Assembly (NCBI RefSeq): GCF_025370755.1
Contig: NZ_JAMXFC010000002.1
Span: forward strand, 248,001-312,000
DNA length: 64,000 bases
Source: Laspinema sp. D2d
GTDB taxonomy: Bacteria > Cyanobacteriota > Cyanobacteriia > Cyanobacteriales > Laspinemataceae
Reading direction: 5' to 3'
The notes under the pieces are model-generated. The model was not told the origin of the DNA. It did no database searches and was given only the letters and a program-made list of their open reading frames with translations. Of this stretch, positions 34,692-43,603 are shown in pieces (positions within the stretch are counted from its first letter, which is position 1; each line of letters begins with the position of its first letter). A program made the translations under genes and the position numbers.

Positions 34692-34883
34692 ATGTTTCCT
34701 AAGAATTTTTATCAATTTCACTTAGAGACTGTGGCATCGATACCAGCTACCCTCCAGCGTCAAAATTTTTGGGGTTTTAGCTTGCCCTCGATCGCTCAGA
34801 CTGATCGGGTGAGCCTTATTCCCCTCAATCACCCCATCCATTTGATCCTCTCTCAACGGGGACCAGCGATGCTCTGGAGTTAG
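34692..34883 (+). CDS. Hypothetical 63-aa peptide
   Basis: The only strong point is the ribosome site: AGGAGA seven bases before the ATG. The product (MFPKNFYQFHLETVASIPA...) is Leu/Ile/Pro-rich, without a signal peptide, Cys pattern or Gly-Gly leader. It is isolated in 1.6 kb of otherwise gene-free DNA. I do not recognise it; it may not be a real gene. Confidence 0.35.
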   Translation: MFPKNFYQFHLETVASIPATLQRQNFWGFSLPSIAQTDRVSLIPLNHPIHLILSQRGPAMLWS

Positions 34884-35117
34884 AGCTTTTTTGTTTGTAA
34901 TATCCATCCAAGGATAGATGTTTTTGTTTGAAAAGATACTTTTTTTTAAATAAATCCTGGTAGAGATGCTTCCCATCGTGATCCTCTTTTTCTCTGGCTT
35001 TTTCACCCGCCTCTGGTGATTCAGTAAACCGACCCTCTCCTGAACTTTTCTAACCTCACTCTCGAATAAGTGAAATCACTTAAGCATTCATTCTCTACCC
35101 GGTCCGTTTATTTTCAC

Positions 35118-35158
35118 ATCAGCCAAATGTCTTAACAGAAATCAGCTATTTGGCTGAT
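35118..35158. repeat. Inverted repeat ATCAGCCAAAT / ATTTGGCTGAT
   Basis: Perfect 11-bp arms at 35118-35128 and 35148-35158 flank a 19-nt loop. No T run follows. It could be a terminator of something unannotated or a repeat. Confidence 0.5.
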
Positions 35159-35212
35159 ACTGAGTATATACACTTAAATAAATTCCCCTGAGTCTCCACC
35201 CTTGAGGGTGCG

Positions 35213-35246
35213 GGTTTTTATAAACCTATCCGTACCGGATTCCGTA
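35213..35246. repeat. Recurring 34-nt element, copy B
   Basis: A GGGTTT-ttat-AAACCT stem is followed by GTACCGGATTCCGTA. It is identical to copy A (9654-9687) at 29 of 34 positions, and the differences include the hairpin loop. Confidence 0.45.
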
Positions 35247-35601
35247 GAAGCTGTTGAGCCTTAAAATTAGAGGCTCCTAGGGAAGCTCAGTGCTCTGACT
35301 CCAAAAGTTTCCTAATGTTCTAGTCTCCAATTTAGAGAGGCATTAGCTGATTCTTAATGGCGGATTGCTGATGACCAAGAGAATTCTGTTACATGAAGGA
35401 ATGAGAATTTCTCGGGGGTGTTCTGTACTTTAGTTTGTTGGAATCGTTTTCCCAACGAGATGAGGGATCTATTGAGCTACAAGGGTTTGGGGGTAGATTC
35501 CGCAAAACTCTTCTCTATGAATTGTTTTCGGTTTGTTGGTACAAGATTCAGTAAAATAACGAACGTCGATGGTTTTTATTCTGTGAGGTAGGGTGTGCAA
35601 T

Positions 35602-36945
35602 ATGCACAGAGGTAAAAAACGGATTGCGATCGCACTGACAAGTTCTCTGAGTCTACTGGCGGCTGGGATGTGGTGGATGCCCCAACCTCAAGCCCAAGCC
35701 CCACCGCTTAGTTGTTCTCCCACTGCAATGGAGAGGGACTCCGAGAGGGATACCGTTGGCGATCGCCCCACTCCCGAGGACAATTCCTCGCCTATTAATC
35801 CGAACTGTGCTGACTCGATGTCCGACTCTACGGATAAATGGGCCTACCCCTCTGAGTTTGCACCGTTGTTGCAACGATACGATACCCTGTTGGCACGGAT
35901 GGAAACGGTAGAACGAAATCTGGCTAAACAACTCAATGGCAAACCCTACTGGGAAGAAGCACTCAAGTATGGTGTGCAAGCATCAGAGTTGGGTAAAGCT
36001 GGGAACTCCTCCGTTGAGACATTACAAACCCTCAAATCTCTCTGGGAACAAGCCCTGGATAACCTGCATCAAGTTCCCCCTGATTCCGACTATGGCGATC
36101 GCGCCCAGGCAAAAATTGCCGAATATCAAGCTAATTTAGAGGATGTTTCCTACCGTCTGGAAGTAGCACAATCCCAATTTTTAATTCCCATTGCCCAACG
36201 CAGTGGGCTTTCTTCCCAAGTCAAAATCACCATCTGTCACCTCACTACAAGCACTTGTCGCCGATTGCGCGGAAATGAACCGGCGCGAGATGCCGCCAGT
36301 TTGATGAAAGTCCCGATCGCCGTGGCTTTAATGAACAAAGTCACCTCGGAAAAACTCCGATTCGATACCCCCATTTTTGTTGATCCGGCTAACTATACGG
36401 AGGATGCCTCAGAACTTCGCGTGGGTGAAAAATATCCCATCGAAACTGTTTTAAATGCCACCATCGGTCACAGTAGTAATATCGGCCCCAATCAAATTAT
36501 TGATTATTTGGGGTGGGATTACATTAATCAAGTCTTAGAAGAACGGGGTTTCAAACAGACGCGGGTTTATTCCAAATTTGTGGGCGATCGCATTTATCCT
36601 CAGAATGTGGCGATCGGCAGAAACACCACCACCAGCGATGATCTGACTCAGATGATGATTCAAATTTATAACCGAGAACATCTCGGCGATGAAATTCTGA
36701 TTCGTTCCCTGGAACGGCAATATGACCATGAACTCGGATTCGCAGGGTTAGAAGGTGGGTTCGGTCACTGGTTAGGAGAAAAAACTGGGCAAACCTCTCG
36801 CGTCCTGGGCACCACCCTAGCGATGAACCTCTTCGGCGAGACTTATATTATTACCGTCATTGACGATGGTGCCTATAGTGAACCGACCATTCGTCAGTTT
36901 ATTTCTGAAATCTCAGAATATCTCTTCCGCAGTGGTCAACTCTAA
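35602..36945 (+). CDS. Class A beta-lactamase-fold serine hydrolase, exported
   Basis: The 447-residue protein is read from ATG 35602 (a GTG lies nine bases upstream). An N-terminal signal segment (IAIALTSSLSLLAAGMW, then AQA) is followed by ~170 residues of polar and coiled linker. The catalytic domain (~200-447) shows the three serine-transferase motifs: SLMK near 233, SSN near 291 (GHSSNIGPNQ) and KTG near 394 (GEKTGQTSRV). Proteins of this kind in cyanobacteria are PBP-like or beta-lactamase-related enzymes acting on peptidoglycan in the periplasm. The Glu166 omega loop typical of penicillinases is not obvious, so resistance activity is doubtful. It stands alone. Confidence 0.85.
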   Translation: MHRGKKRIAIALTSSLSLLAAGMWWMPQPQAQAPPLSCSPTAMERDSERDTVGDRPTPEDNSSPINPNCADSMSDSTDKWAYPSEFAPLLQRYDTLLARMETVERNLAKQLNGKPYWEEALKYGVQASELGKAGNSSVETLQTLKSLWEQALDNLHQVPPDSDYGDRAQAKIAEYQANLEDVSYRLEVAQSQFLIPIAQRSGLSSQVKITICHLTTSTCRRLRGNEPARDAASLMKVPIAVALMNKVTSEKLRFDTPIFVDPANYTEDASELRVGEKYPIETVLNATIGHSSNIGPNQIIDYLGWDYINQVLEERGFKQTRVYSKFVGDRIYPQNVAIGRNTTTSDDLTQMMIQIYNREHLGDEILIRSLERQYDHELGFAGLEGGFGHWLGEKTGQTSRVLGTTLAMNLFGETYIITVIDDGAYSEPTIRQFISEISEYLFRSGQL

Positions 36946-37221
36946 GAGCAAGGGGTTCTAGCGATCAATACCAGAGGGGGGATCATCACACCCCATCCAG
37001 TTGAAAACATTTCTGTTCCGGAGTTCAACAGTCAGTTTTCGCTGTTTAGCCCGCGCAGGAGAGGCGCTGTCCTGTGAGCCTCCAGGCTTTCCTTACGGAA
37101 CGCTCATAGAACAGCTTGCGGGTTTTAATAGACCCATGAGTACCAGACGGGGGATCAGTAGCCGCCAGGGAGTTGCTCCCGATACTATGAAAAAGAAAAC
37201 CTCTGACCTTAACGATTCGAC
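36946..37221. other. Intergenic region with direct repeat and element copy C
   Basis: TACCAGAGGGGGGATCA (36969-36985) recurs with one change at 37141-37157. Between them is a weaker copy of the 34-nt element: GCGGGTTTT... with a GGGT/ACCC stem at 37120-37135, matching copy B at about 24 of 30 positions over 37118-37147. No gene is apparent. Confidence 0.4.
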
Positions 37222-38091
37222 ATGGTGTCTACTCCAACCCTCACTTATTCCCCCCATCACTTAAGTTCGATTATCCGGGGATCAGGCTTTCCCATTCTCT
37301 GTTTGCATGGACATCCGGGACATGGGGCTTCCATGTCTGTGTTTACGGACCATTTAAGCCAAAGATTCCAAACCATTGCCCCGGATTTGCGGGGGTACGG
37401 GAAAAGTCGTACCCGAGGCCATTTTCAAATGACCGACCATCTGAGGGATATAGAAGCATTGCTCGATCGCTGTGAAGTGGAGCGCTTTTTACTCTTAGGT
37501 TGGTCCCTAGGCGGAATTTTAGCAATGGAACTGGCGTTGCGCCACCCCGATCGCGTCACGGGGTTGATGTTAGTAGCTTCTGCCGCCCGTCCCCGGGGTT
37601 CCCATCCCCCAATTAGTTGGCAAGATTTAGCATTTACCGGAATTTCCGGGATTATTAATCGAGTCATCCCCAGTTGGCAATGGAATATCGAAACCTTGGG
37701 TAGGCGATCGCTCTTTCGATACCTCATTCAGCAACATACTCCGCTCGCTTACCAATACCTAGCCGATCGCGGAATATCTGCCTATCTTCAAACCAGCCGT
37801 CCAGCCCGGAATGCACTCAATGCCGCCCTCCGAGGGGGCTACAACCGACTCTCTGACCTGGAACACATTACTTGTCCCTCCTTAGTCATGGCGGGGGAAG
37901 CGGACCGCCACATTACCGCCGATTCTAGCCGGGAAACTGCTGAACACTTGAAACATTCTGAGTTCATCTGCTACCCCAATACGGCTCACCTGTTTCCTTG
38001 GGAAATACCGGCACAAGTCCTCGGGGACATTGATCGCTGGATTGATCTCTATCCCCAAGTCGTTGCATCATCCGAGCGTTCTTCCCAATAA
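37222..38091 (+). CDS. Alpha/beta-fold hydrolase
   Basis: The 289-residue protein has the canonical fold and triad of the epoxide-hydrolase/haloperoxidase type: oxyanion segment LCLHGHPGHG near 25-35, nucleophile elbow GWSLGG near 92-97 (Ser), Asp in GEADRH near 225 and His in NTAHLFPWE near 255. APDLRGYGKS is the conserved strand-4 motif. A Ser nucleophile indicates esterase-like or C-C hydrolase chemistry; the substrate cannot be told. There is no signal peptide, so it is cytosolic. It follows a 275-bp gap and is convergent with the DUF1816 gene. Confidence 0.9.
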   Translation: MVSTPTLTYSPHHLSSIIRGSGFPILCLHGHPGHGASMSVFTDHLSQRFQTIAPDLRGYGKSRTRGHFQMTDHLRDIEALLDRCEVERFLLLGWSLGGILAMELALRHPDRVTGLMLVASAARPRGSHPPISWQDLAFTGISGIINRVIPSWQWNIETLGRRSLFRYLIQQHTPLAYQYLADRGISAYLQTSRPARNALNAALRGGYNRLSDLEHITCPSLVMAGEADRHITADSSRETAEHLKHSEFICYPNTAHLFPWEIPAQVLGDIDRWIDLYPQVVASSERSSQ

Positions 38092-38113
38092 TGAGGCAGC
38101 CTCCCCGTTCAAA

Positions 38114-38398
38114 CTAACCACTATAGGCCGGGGATTTTCCCCGACTACCCATCTCCCCCGGCTCCTCATAAACCGTGAGATCGCTGGGTTTGCAGCGTTT
38201 GACCGCAAAGGAGATACCCTGAGCGCTTTCTTGTTCGAGGTCTTCTATATATCCGTTTTTAGCGGTTTCGGCTTCCGTTTTACTCAGGAATGGTCCAAAG
38301 TAGTAAGTACACCGAGGATTGTCTGTGCCAATTTCCACCCACCAGGCCCAGCCTAAAAGGTTTAGCAAGCTAATCAAGATTTCTTTCAAGTCCTTCAT
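38114..38398 (-). CDS. DUF1816 protein
   Basis: The 94-residue protein has the DUF1816 pattern: a helix, then WWVEIGTDNPRCTYYFGPF, EAETAKNGYIEDLEQESAQG and KRCKPSDLTVYEE. The family is nearly restricted to cyanobacteria and related to CpcD-like linker folds. The function is unknown, with a phycobilisome-associated role sometimes suggested. The start is an ATG at 38398. It is convergent with the hydrolase (22 bp between stops) and precedes the RlmB-type gene in the opposite direction of map order. Confidence 0.85.
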   Translation of the reverse strand: MKDLKEILISLLNLLGWAWWVEIGTDNPRCTYYFGPFLSKTEAETAKNGYIEDLEQESAQGISFAVKRCKPSDLTVYEEPGEMGSRGKSPAYSG

Positions 38399-38468
38399 AT
38401 CATTCCCCTATTTACCGTTGTATGACGACGAGGTGCTATTAAGAGTTGGTTCAGTCTGAGTGGTTAAT

Positions 38469-39575
38469 TTACATTTCTTTATACTCCCTTGGATTTATTT
38501 TTTCAACAGTATTTTTCTTCAGATTTCCCATGTTGGGACGCTGAGTCCATCGCTGACGAAAAATCTCGTAAAGCGCCATCCCCGTTGCCACTGAGACATT
38601 CAGGCTGGGGATCTTTCCTTGGAGGGGGATAGAAATTAATTCATCGCAGTGACGTTGTGTCAACAAATTCAAACCTTCCCCTTCGGATCCCACAACCAAA
38701 ACCGTGGGTCGGGTAAATTCGATGCTGCTCACAGTCGAAGGCGCATTGGCGGCAGTGCCATAAATCCAAAAGCCTGCGTCTTTTAACTCTTCCAAGGCTC
38801 GACTGAGATTGATCACCCGGGCAACGGGAAAAAATTCTAAGGCACCGGCGGCGACTTTCATCACGGTGGATGTGATCCCCACCGCGCGTCTTTGGGGGAT
38901 CACCATTCCTTGAGCGCCGATCGCCTCAGCGGTGCGAATCATTGCCCCTAAATTGTGAGGGTCGTTAATCCCATCGCCCACGAGGAGAACCGGGCGATCG
39001 GAGACTTTTAAGGCATTGGCAATTAAATCCGGAAGTTCCCAATAGGTATAGGGAGAAACCTGTGCGGCAACCCCTTGGTGATTTTCTCCGTGAGTGAGGA
39101 GATCCAAGCGGCGGTAATCGACTTCATCAATGACAGTTCCCGTAGCTTTGGCATTGGCGATCGCCGTATGAAAGCGGGGATCATACCGCAATTGAGCCGT
39201 AATCCAGACCCGATGCAGTTGCCGTTCTCCCTCTAAAGCACTCAATACCGTATGGCGACCATAGATCAGATCTTTGAGGTCTGTATCTGTGTCTAGGGCC
39301 GGTTGACCAGCGCCCGAGGGAAAAGATTTCCGACTTTTCCCATCTTTTTTTGGATAGGATGATCCCTGTCCACCGTCTTTTTTGGGGTAGAACGATCCCT
39401 GTCCACCCTCTTTTTTGGGGTAAGACGATCCCTGTCCACTGTCTTTTTTGGGGTAGGACGATCCCTGTCCACTGTCTTTTTTGGGGTAGGACGATCCCTG
39501 TCCACTGTCTTTTTTCGGATAAGATTCTCGCTTGGATCGGACGGAGGGCTTCAAATTTTCGGGTTTACCAGGCAT
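38469..39575 (-). CDS. rlmB: TrmH/RlmB-family RNA 2'-O-ribose methyltransferase with repeat-rich N-terminus
   Basis: The 368-residue protein has a SpoU-type SAM-dependent methyltransferase at the C-terminal ~260 residues. Motifs are [20 protein letters not shown], then VGSEGEGL and [20 protein letters not shown], which form the trefoil-knot SAM site. An N-terminal L30e-like RNA-binding domain ([14 protein letters not shown]) precedes it. RlmB methylates a guanosine of 23S rRNA. The first ~80 residues are an unusual basic tail made of an 11-residue repeat, [11 protein letters not shown], absent from standard RlmB. The family is firm; the exact RNA target is assumed. Confidence 0.88.
   Translation of the reverse strand: MPGKPENLKPSVRSKRESYPKKDSGQGSSYPKKDSGQGSSYPKKDSGQGSSYPKKEGGQGSFYPKKDGGQGSSYPKKDGKSRKSFPSGAGQPALDTDTDLKDLIYGRHTVLSALEGERQLHRVWITAQLRYDPRFHTAIANAKATGTVIDEVDYRRLDLLTHGENHQGVAAQVSPYTYWELPDLIANALKVSDRPVLLVGDGINDPHNLGAMIRTAEAIGAQGMVIPQRRAVGITSTVMKVAAGALEFFPVARVINLSRALEELKDAGFWIYGTAANAPSTVSSIEFTRPTVLVVGSEGEGLNLLTQRHCDELISIPLQGKIPSLNVSVATGMALYEIFRQRWTQRPNMGNLKKNTVEKINPREYKEM
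39339..39521 (-). repeat. 33-bp tandem repeat in the RlmB-like N-terminus
   Basis: Three exact-protein copies of [11 protein letters not shown] are followed by [22 protein letters not shown] and a partial YPKKDG. The unit is 33 bp, so changes in copy number stay in frame. The tail is basic, low-complexity and likely disordered. Confidence 0.9.
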
Positions 39576-39691
39576 GACAATTATAATTTGGGGGGGTAGA
39601 TAGCTTCATCCCGATGTGGTGTTGAGTCTCTTTCCCCGTGGGGGAAGCTCAAGGGAGGGAATCAGCGTGATCGTAATGGGTGGAACTGGCT

Positions 39692-40207
39692 TTAGAGTTC
39701 AGTAGAGCCACCGCTTTCGGCAGGTTCGAGATTTAATTGGGTGAATAGGAAGATCAAGCGGTTGGGATCAGTGAGGTATAAATATCCCATCAGGCTTTCC
39801 AAGCTCGTTGCCTGTTGATAAATCGCGGCATCGACTCGTTTCGGCCCTCCCGTGGCAGCATTGCGCCCGCGTTTGAGAATCTCAAATTCGCTAGGGGTTA
39901 GGAACGGTTCGAGCGATCGCAGCATTCGCGCTTGGGTCTCGGCTCGCACTTGCGACACCACACAATTATGATAGAGCTTCTGGCGTTTGGGTGGTCGTAA
40001 ATACCAGGCGCGGATAAACAGTTCATACACCGCATCTCCCAGATAGGCTAGGGCGATGGGTGATAGCTGTTGAATTTCCGGGGCCGATAATTTTTTGACC
40101 GGGAGCATCAGGGACAAGCACTCCTGGCGATCAAAGGCCAGAGTAGAGGGGGGGACATCAGCAACTAGATTAGGTTCTGGGCTTGTTGCTTCTGGGATTG
40201 CTGTCAT
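39692..40207 (-). CDS. mrnC: Mini-ribonuclease III
   Basis: The 171-residue protein consists of an RNase III catalytic domain only, with no dsRNA-binding domain. The signature is [20 protein letters not shown], then [29 protein letters not shown] and ESLMGYLYL. The conserved acidic residues (D in GDAVYE, E in [10 protein letters not shown]) are present. Mini-III trims the ends of the 23S rRNA precursor. The N-terminal ~35 residues are extra and Pro-rich. It precedes the methyltransferase gene on the same strand (116 bp), so two 23S rRNA-processing genes are neighbours and may be co-transcribed. Confidence 0.93.
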   Translation of the reverse strand: MTAIPEATSPEPNLVADVPPSTLAFDRQECLSLMLPVKKLSAPEIQQLSPIALAYLGDAVYELFIRAWYLRPPKRQKLYHNCVVSQVRAETQARMLRSLEPFLTPSEFEILKRGRNAATGGPKRVDAAIYQQATSLESLMGYLYLTDPNRLIFLFTQLNLEPAESGGSTEL

Positions 40208-40495
40208 ACTGCCCGCACCAAACCATTTAAGTTAATGATTCCCGATCCCACGTTCAAACTCCCCTAACTGGATTAACTGGGTTACCATTGTATGTTTTAA
40301 ATTCTTGAGTGCGAAAATTGTACCAGGGTTACTCCCTCGCCTCACATTCTAGTCCCCAAACTAGGGGGGGTGGGTCAGCCGATCGCCTGAAGTCTCCCTC
40401 TGCCCTGGGGCATAATTACCCAATGCGATCGCATTTAACCTCATGCCGATGGATAGGGGGATTATAACATTCTGCGATCGGGTTCTCATCGGATT

Positions 40496-40601
40496 GGGAG
40501 ATGGGGAGGATGGGGAGGATGGGGAGGATGGGGGGGATGGGGGGGATGGGGGGGATGGGGAGGATGGGGAGGATGGGGAGGATGGGGAGGATGGGGAGGA
40601 T
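40496..40601. repeat. 9-bp G-rich minisatellite (GATGGGGAG)
   Basis: About twelve copies of a 9-bp unit, mostly GATGGGGAG with three GATGGGGGG in the middle. Runs of four to six G at 9-bp spacing could form G-quadruplexes. A C-rich complementary block follows at 40636-40712. It does not encode a credible protein. Confidence 0.9.
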
Positions 40602-40635
40602 TAAGAATTTTGTAGTAACGACTTGCTATCGTTTC

Positions 40636-40712
40636 CATCTCATCTCCCCCATCTCCCCTATCTCCCCTATCCTCCCCATCTCCCCCATCTCCCCTATCCT
40701 CCCCATCTCCCC
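40636..40712. repeat. C-rich block complementary to the minisatellite
   Basis: The block has units CATCTCCCC and CATCCTCCCC-like, 9 bp, roughly complementary to the G-rich block 35 bp upstream. The two arms could form a long imperfect hairpin. It ends 60 bp before the stop of the minus-strand STAS gene, so it could affect 3' end formation there. Confidence 0.75.
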
Positions 40713-40771
40713 AATAAACTAGCTATCCAGTATCAAAATTGACCTGGATAGCCATTTAGAGCATTAAACAC

Positions 40772-41140
40772 TCAAGTAGGTTTGATGTTTTCTAGGGCAG
40801 CGTCTAACGATGACTGCAAAGAGAGAAACTTCTCTAATCGAACCAGTTTGACCGTTTGGGTCACCCGGGGATTGCTGACAATTTGTAAGGTACCTTCAGC
40901 ATTTTCAGCTTTTTTTACCAGTTGCACCAGCGCACCTAAACCAGAACTGTCAACAAAATCTATTTTGGATAAATCCAAAATAATGTTGGTGGGACCCTCG
41001 TCAATACACTGACTGATCGCCTTCCGAAAGGTCGCTTCCGAAAAGGCATCGAGTAAGCCAGTGAGACGGAAGAGTTGGTAATTGTTCCCGACTTCGCGCG
41101 TGCCTCTTAGGCTAACGGTCAGGGTTAGTGGCTCAGGAAT
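40772..41140 (-). CDS. STAS-domain anti-sigma factor antagonist with non-standard start
   Basis: The domain fits SpoIIAA-like antagonists: SLRGTREVGNNYQLFRLTGL, an FRKAISQCIDEGPTNIILDL strand-helix-strand unit, then DFVDSSGLGAL with the phosphorylatable Ser. Such proteins bind anti-sigma kinases or phosphatases in partner switching. In this frame a TAG stands 9 bp before ATT at 41140-41138, and there is no ATG, GTG or TTG before the conserved core. The strong AGGAGG at 41151-41146 is spaced five bases from that ATT, which points to ATT initiation and a 122-residue protein (I-P-E-P-L-T-L-T-V...). An ATG further in (at 40978) would delete half of the domain. Confidence 0.85.
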   Translation of the reverse strand: MPEPLTLTVSLRGTREVGNNYQLFRLTGLLDAFSEATFRKAISQCIDEGPTNIILDLSKIDFVDSSGLGALVQLVKKAENAEGTLQIVSNPRVTQTVKLVRLEKFLSLQSSLDAALENIKPT

Positions 41141-41302
41141 AACGCCCTCCTAGCTGCATACTCCTCAAATCGACGCTCTATTTTAAAGGCTTTCTCGCCG
41201 GTTGTAAATGAGCAGCGCCTTACGATTTTTAGATTGTAATCGCTCTGATTGCCGATTGACAAGGAATTTTGCCAATTACCCGGTTTTTAATTCGGCTTGA
41301 GG

Positions 41303-42463
41303 CTAACTGGCTGTTTTCGAGGCTGTGCGAGCTTCGCGCATGGACTCGACAAACTGTTTAAAGATATAGTCCGCATCATGGGGACCAGGGCTGGCTTCGG
41401 GGTGGTACTGGACGGAAAATACCGGCAGAGACTTGTGACGCAATCCGGCAATGGTGCGATCGTTCAGGTTCAAATGGGTAATTTCCACCTCGCTGCTGAG
41501 GGAATCGTCACTTAAGGCAAAGCTGTGATTTTGGCTGGTAATTTCGACTTGACCCGTTAACCCTGCCGGTTGATTTAATCCGCGATGCCCAAATTTGAGC
41601 TTAAAGGTATCGGAACCGAGGGAGAGTCCCAAAATCTGGTGTCCTAAACAAATCCCAAACATGGGTTTCTCAGAACTCAGCAATTGTTTGGTAGTTTCGA
41701 CCCCTTGGGTCACCGCAGCAGGGTCTCCAGGTCCATTGGAGAGAAAAATCCCATCGGGATTGTGCTTGAGAATCTCCTCGGCGGAAGTGGTGGCGGGAAC
41801 GACTATGACGCGACATCCATAACTTGCTAGACGGCGGAGGATATTACGCTTAATCCCAAAATCTAGGGCAACGACGGTGAATGTTTCGCCGTTCATGCCT
41901 AGAGCTTGGGGGCTGAATTCCCAATGAGGGTCCGTGGTTTCAGTCCACTCGTAAACGGTTGAGGTGGAGACTTCGGGGACGAGGTTTAAGCCCTTCATGG
42001 AGGGGGCCGCTTGCACTTGGGCGAGTAATTCGGCGGGGTCAAGGATTTCGGTGGAAATTCCGCCATTCATGGCCCCAACCATGCGAATTTTGCGGGTGAG
42101 TGCACGGGTATCGATCCCGTAAATTCCGGGAATATTGTTTTGGGTCAGATAATCGGGTAGGGACTGGCTTGAGCGCCAGTTGCTGGGGCGTTTGCAGATA
42201 TTCCGAGCGATCGCCCCTCGGACTTGGGGACGTTGGGATTCTTCGTCGTCGGGATTCACCCCGGTATTGCCTAATTCGGGATAGGTGAACGTCACGATCT
42301 GGCCGCAGTAGCTGGGATCTGTCAATACCTCTTGATACCCTGTCATCCCGGTATTGAAGACCACTTCACCAATGGTCGTGCCAGTGGCTCCAAAGGACCA
42401 ACCGCGATAGGACGTTCCATCTGCCAGTACGAGCAAGGCAGGGCGATCGGCAGAAAGAGACAT
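41303..42463 (-). CDS. carA: Carbamoyl-phosphate synthase small subunit
   Basis: I chose ATG 42463 ([19 protein letters not shown], 386 aa), preceded by GAGG; the frame also has an upstream ATG at 42523. The N-terminal CarA domain ([20 protein letters not shown]) is followed by a class I glutamine amidotransferase with nucleophile Cys in [10 protein letters not shown] near 270 and His/Glu in [12 protein letters not shown]. It releases ammonia from glutamine for the CarB subunit, giving carbamoyl phosphate for pyrimidines and arginine. carB is not adjacent. It is divergent from the retropepsin-like gene. Confidence 0.96.
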   Translation of the reverse strand: MSLSADRPALLVLADGTSYRGWSFGATGTTIGEVVFNTGMTGYQEVLTDPSYCGQIVTFTYPELGNTGVNPDDEESQRPQVRGAIARNICKRPSNWRSSQSLPDYLTQNNIPGIYGIDTRALTRKIRMVGAMNGGISTEILDPAELLAQVQAAPSMKGLNLVPEVSTSTVYEWTETTDPHWEFSPQALGMNGETFTVVALDFGIKRNILRRLASYGCRVIVVPATTSAEEILKHNPDGIFLSNGPGDPAAVTQGVETTKQLLSSEKPMFGICLGHQILGLSLGSDTFKLKFGHRGLNQPAGLTGQVEITSQNHSFALSDDSLSSEVEITHLNLNDRTIAGLRHKSLPVFSVQYHPEASPGPHDADYIFKQFVESMREARTASKTAS

Positions 42464-42887
42464 AGAAACCTCACTAGCTTCAGGGGTCATTTTTCGGCAG
42501 TCAAGGGGAAGGGGTTCATTCATCTATGAGGCACCCAGCCGTTTGACTTCCGCAACATCCCATTATTCCATGAGTTGCTTTCTTGGCGCATATCCGTTGG
42601 CCATAATGTAAAGAAGCGATCGCAACTTACTCTCCTGGATCCCGTGAGCCATAGTGCCTCACCTAAGTTCAATTTCTGGGGGGATTTCCTCCTCAGCTTC
42701 AGGGTCTGTAAATGTCTCCCTGCGCTCCTTTCGCTTTCCCGAAGCAACCGGGCATAATAGACCTAAACCCAATAGACTCATTTGCACCGTAGGGTAAGCA
42801 TTGCTCAACTCTAGGCTGCTCCGATGGCCCAGATTTAGCCATTCTCCCTTTCCATTCCTGCTCTAACTGCCAAGAGGAAAAAATTTC
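42464..42887. other. Divergent intergenic region carA / protease
   Basis: This presumably contains the promoters of both flanking genes. I see no repeat, RNA or palindrome that I can support. Confidence 0.5.
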
Positions 42888-43463
42888 ATGAAAAAAATTC
42901 TCTCTGCCCTATTTGCTGTAGCCAGTCTAGGATTCATGGGGCCTGCCGCCCTCACCCAGGAATATCCCGGTTGTTTCGCCATTGATTCCAATGGCAACCT
43001 CCTGGATTTAGGCAACCTCTGCCCCAATGCAACGACCGAGGTCCAAGCAGGGGCCATGTCCGGGGTCTTTCAAATCCCTATCAAACGTCGCCAGGGCGGC
43101 ATTCCCGTGGTCGATGTTATCTTCAATGGCACAGAGAAATTTGAGATGCTTTTTGATACGGGGGCAAGTGCCACCTTAATCACCCCCTCGATGGCGAGCA
43201 GTTTAAATGTAGTCCCCTTTGATAAAGCTCGAATTTCTACCGCCAGTGCCTCGGATGTGGAAATGGAGGTGGGCCGAGTTTCTAAAATCCAAGTGGGGGA
43301 TGCGACCCTGGAAGAACTCCTCGTCACGATCGCCCCGCCCGGTGTTGAGGGGGGTCTCCAAGGCATGGGTCTTTTAGGGCAGAACTTTTTCGGCAGTTAC
43401 GATATCACGATCAAGGAAAATATCATTGAATTACGAACTCGCGCCGGTGGGAGTGAAAATTGA
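42888..43463 (+). CDS. Retropepsin-like aspartic protease, exported
   Basis: The 191-residue protein has a signal peptide (MKKILSALFAVASLGFMGPA) followed by a short Cys-containing linker. The protease domain (~65-185) has the single-domain aspartic protease motif: FDTGASATLI near 89 and a late hydrophobic-hydrophobic-Gly turn (GMGLLGQNFFG). Retropepsin-like proteins dimerise to build one active site. The setting suggests a periplasmic protease of the TIGR02281/clan AA type; no partner is encoded nearby. It is convergent with trpD. Confidence 0.88.
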   Translation: MKKILSALFAVASLGFMGPAALTQEYPGCFAIDSNGNLLDLGNLCPNATTEVQAGAMSGVFQIPIKRRQGGIPVVDVIFNGTEKFEMLFDTGASATLITPSMASSLNVVPFDKARISTASASDVEMEVGRVSKIQVGDATLEELLVTIAPPGVEGGLQGMGLLGQNFFGSYDITIKENIIELRTRAGGSEN

Positions 43464-43521
43464 GGCTTGACTGAAACTTGACCCGGGCTAAGATAGGGGT
43501 CAAGTTTTAGATCCGAGGGAC

Positions 43522-43590
43522 TAGAAACCGGGTTTCTTGCCCAGATTTACTGCTAATTCCGACAAGTTTTCTGAAGAAACCCGGTTTCTA
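43522..43590. terminator. Inverted repeat between convergent genes
   Basis: TAGAAACCGGGTTTCTT (43522-43538) pairs exactly with AAGAAACCCGGTTTCTA (43574-43590) around a 35-nt loop. Each arm is itself nearly palindromic. It lies between the convergent protease and trpD stops and may end both transcripts; the sequence type recurs in cyanobacterial genomes. Confidence 0.6.
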
Positions 43591-43603
43591 TCTCGCTGCT
43601 GTC

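Larger units (their letters stand above)
34884..35601. other. 718-bp gene-poor region
   Basis: No coding frame stands out. It holds an 11-bp-stem hairpin (35118-35158), copy B of the recurring 34-nt element (35213-35246) and presumably the promoter of the beta-lactamase-fold gene. Confidence 0.55.

Noticed and set aside
34722-35006. 94-aa minus-strand frame
   Set aside because: No ribosome site and low-complexity Lys/Ile start; it covers the opposite strand of the small ORF with the better ribosome site.
37001-37264. 87-aa plus-strand frame in the gap before the alpha/beta hydrolase
   Set aside because: It overlaps the hydrolase start, lacks a ribosome site and consists largely of the repeat-bearing intergenic DNA.
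39350-39577. 75-aa plus-strand repeat frame
   Set aside because: Antisense to the repeat tail of the RlmB-like gene.
40501-40722. 73-aa frame of Gly-Arg-Met repeats ending in Ser-Pro-Ile repeats
   Set aside because: It is a translation of the 9-bp minisatellite and its complement, without any non-repeat coding sequence.
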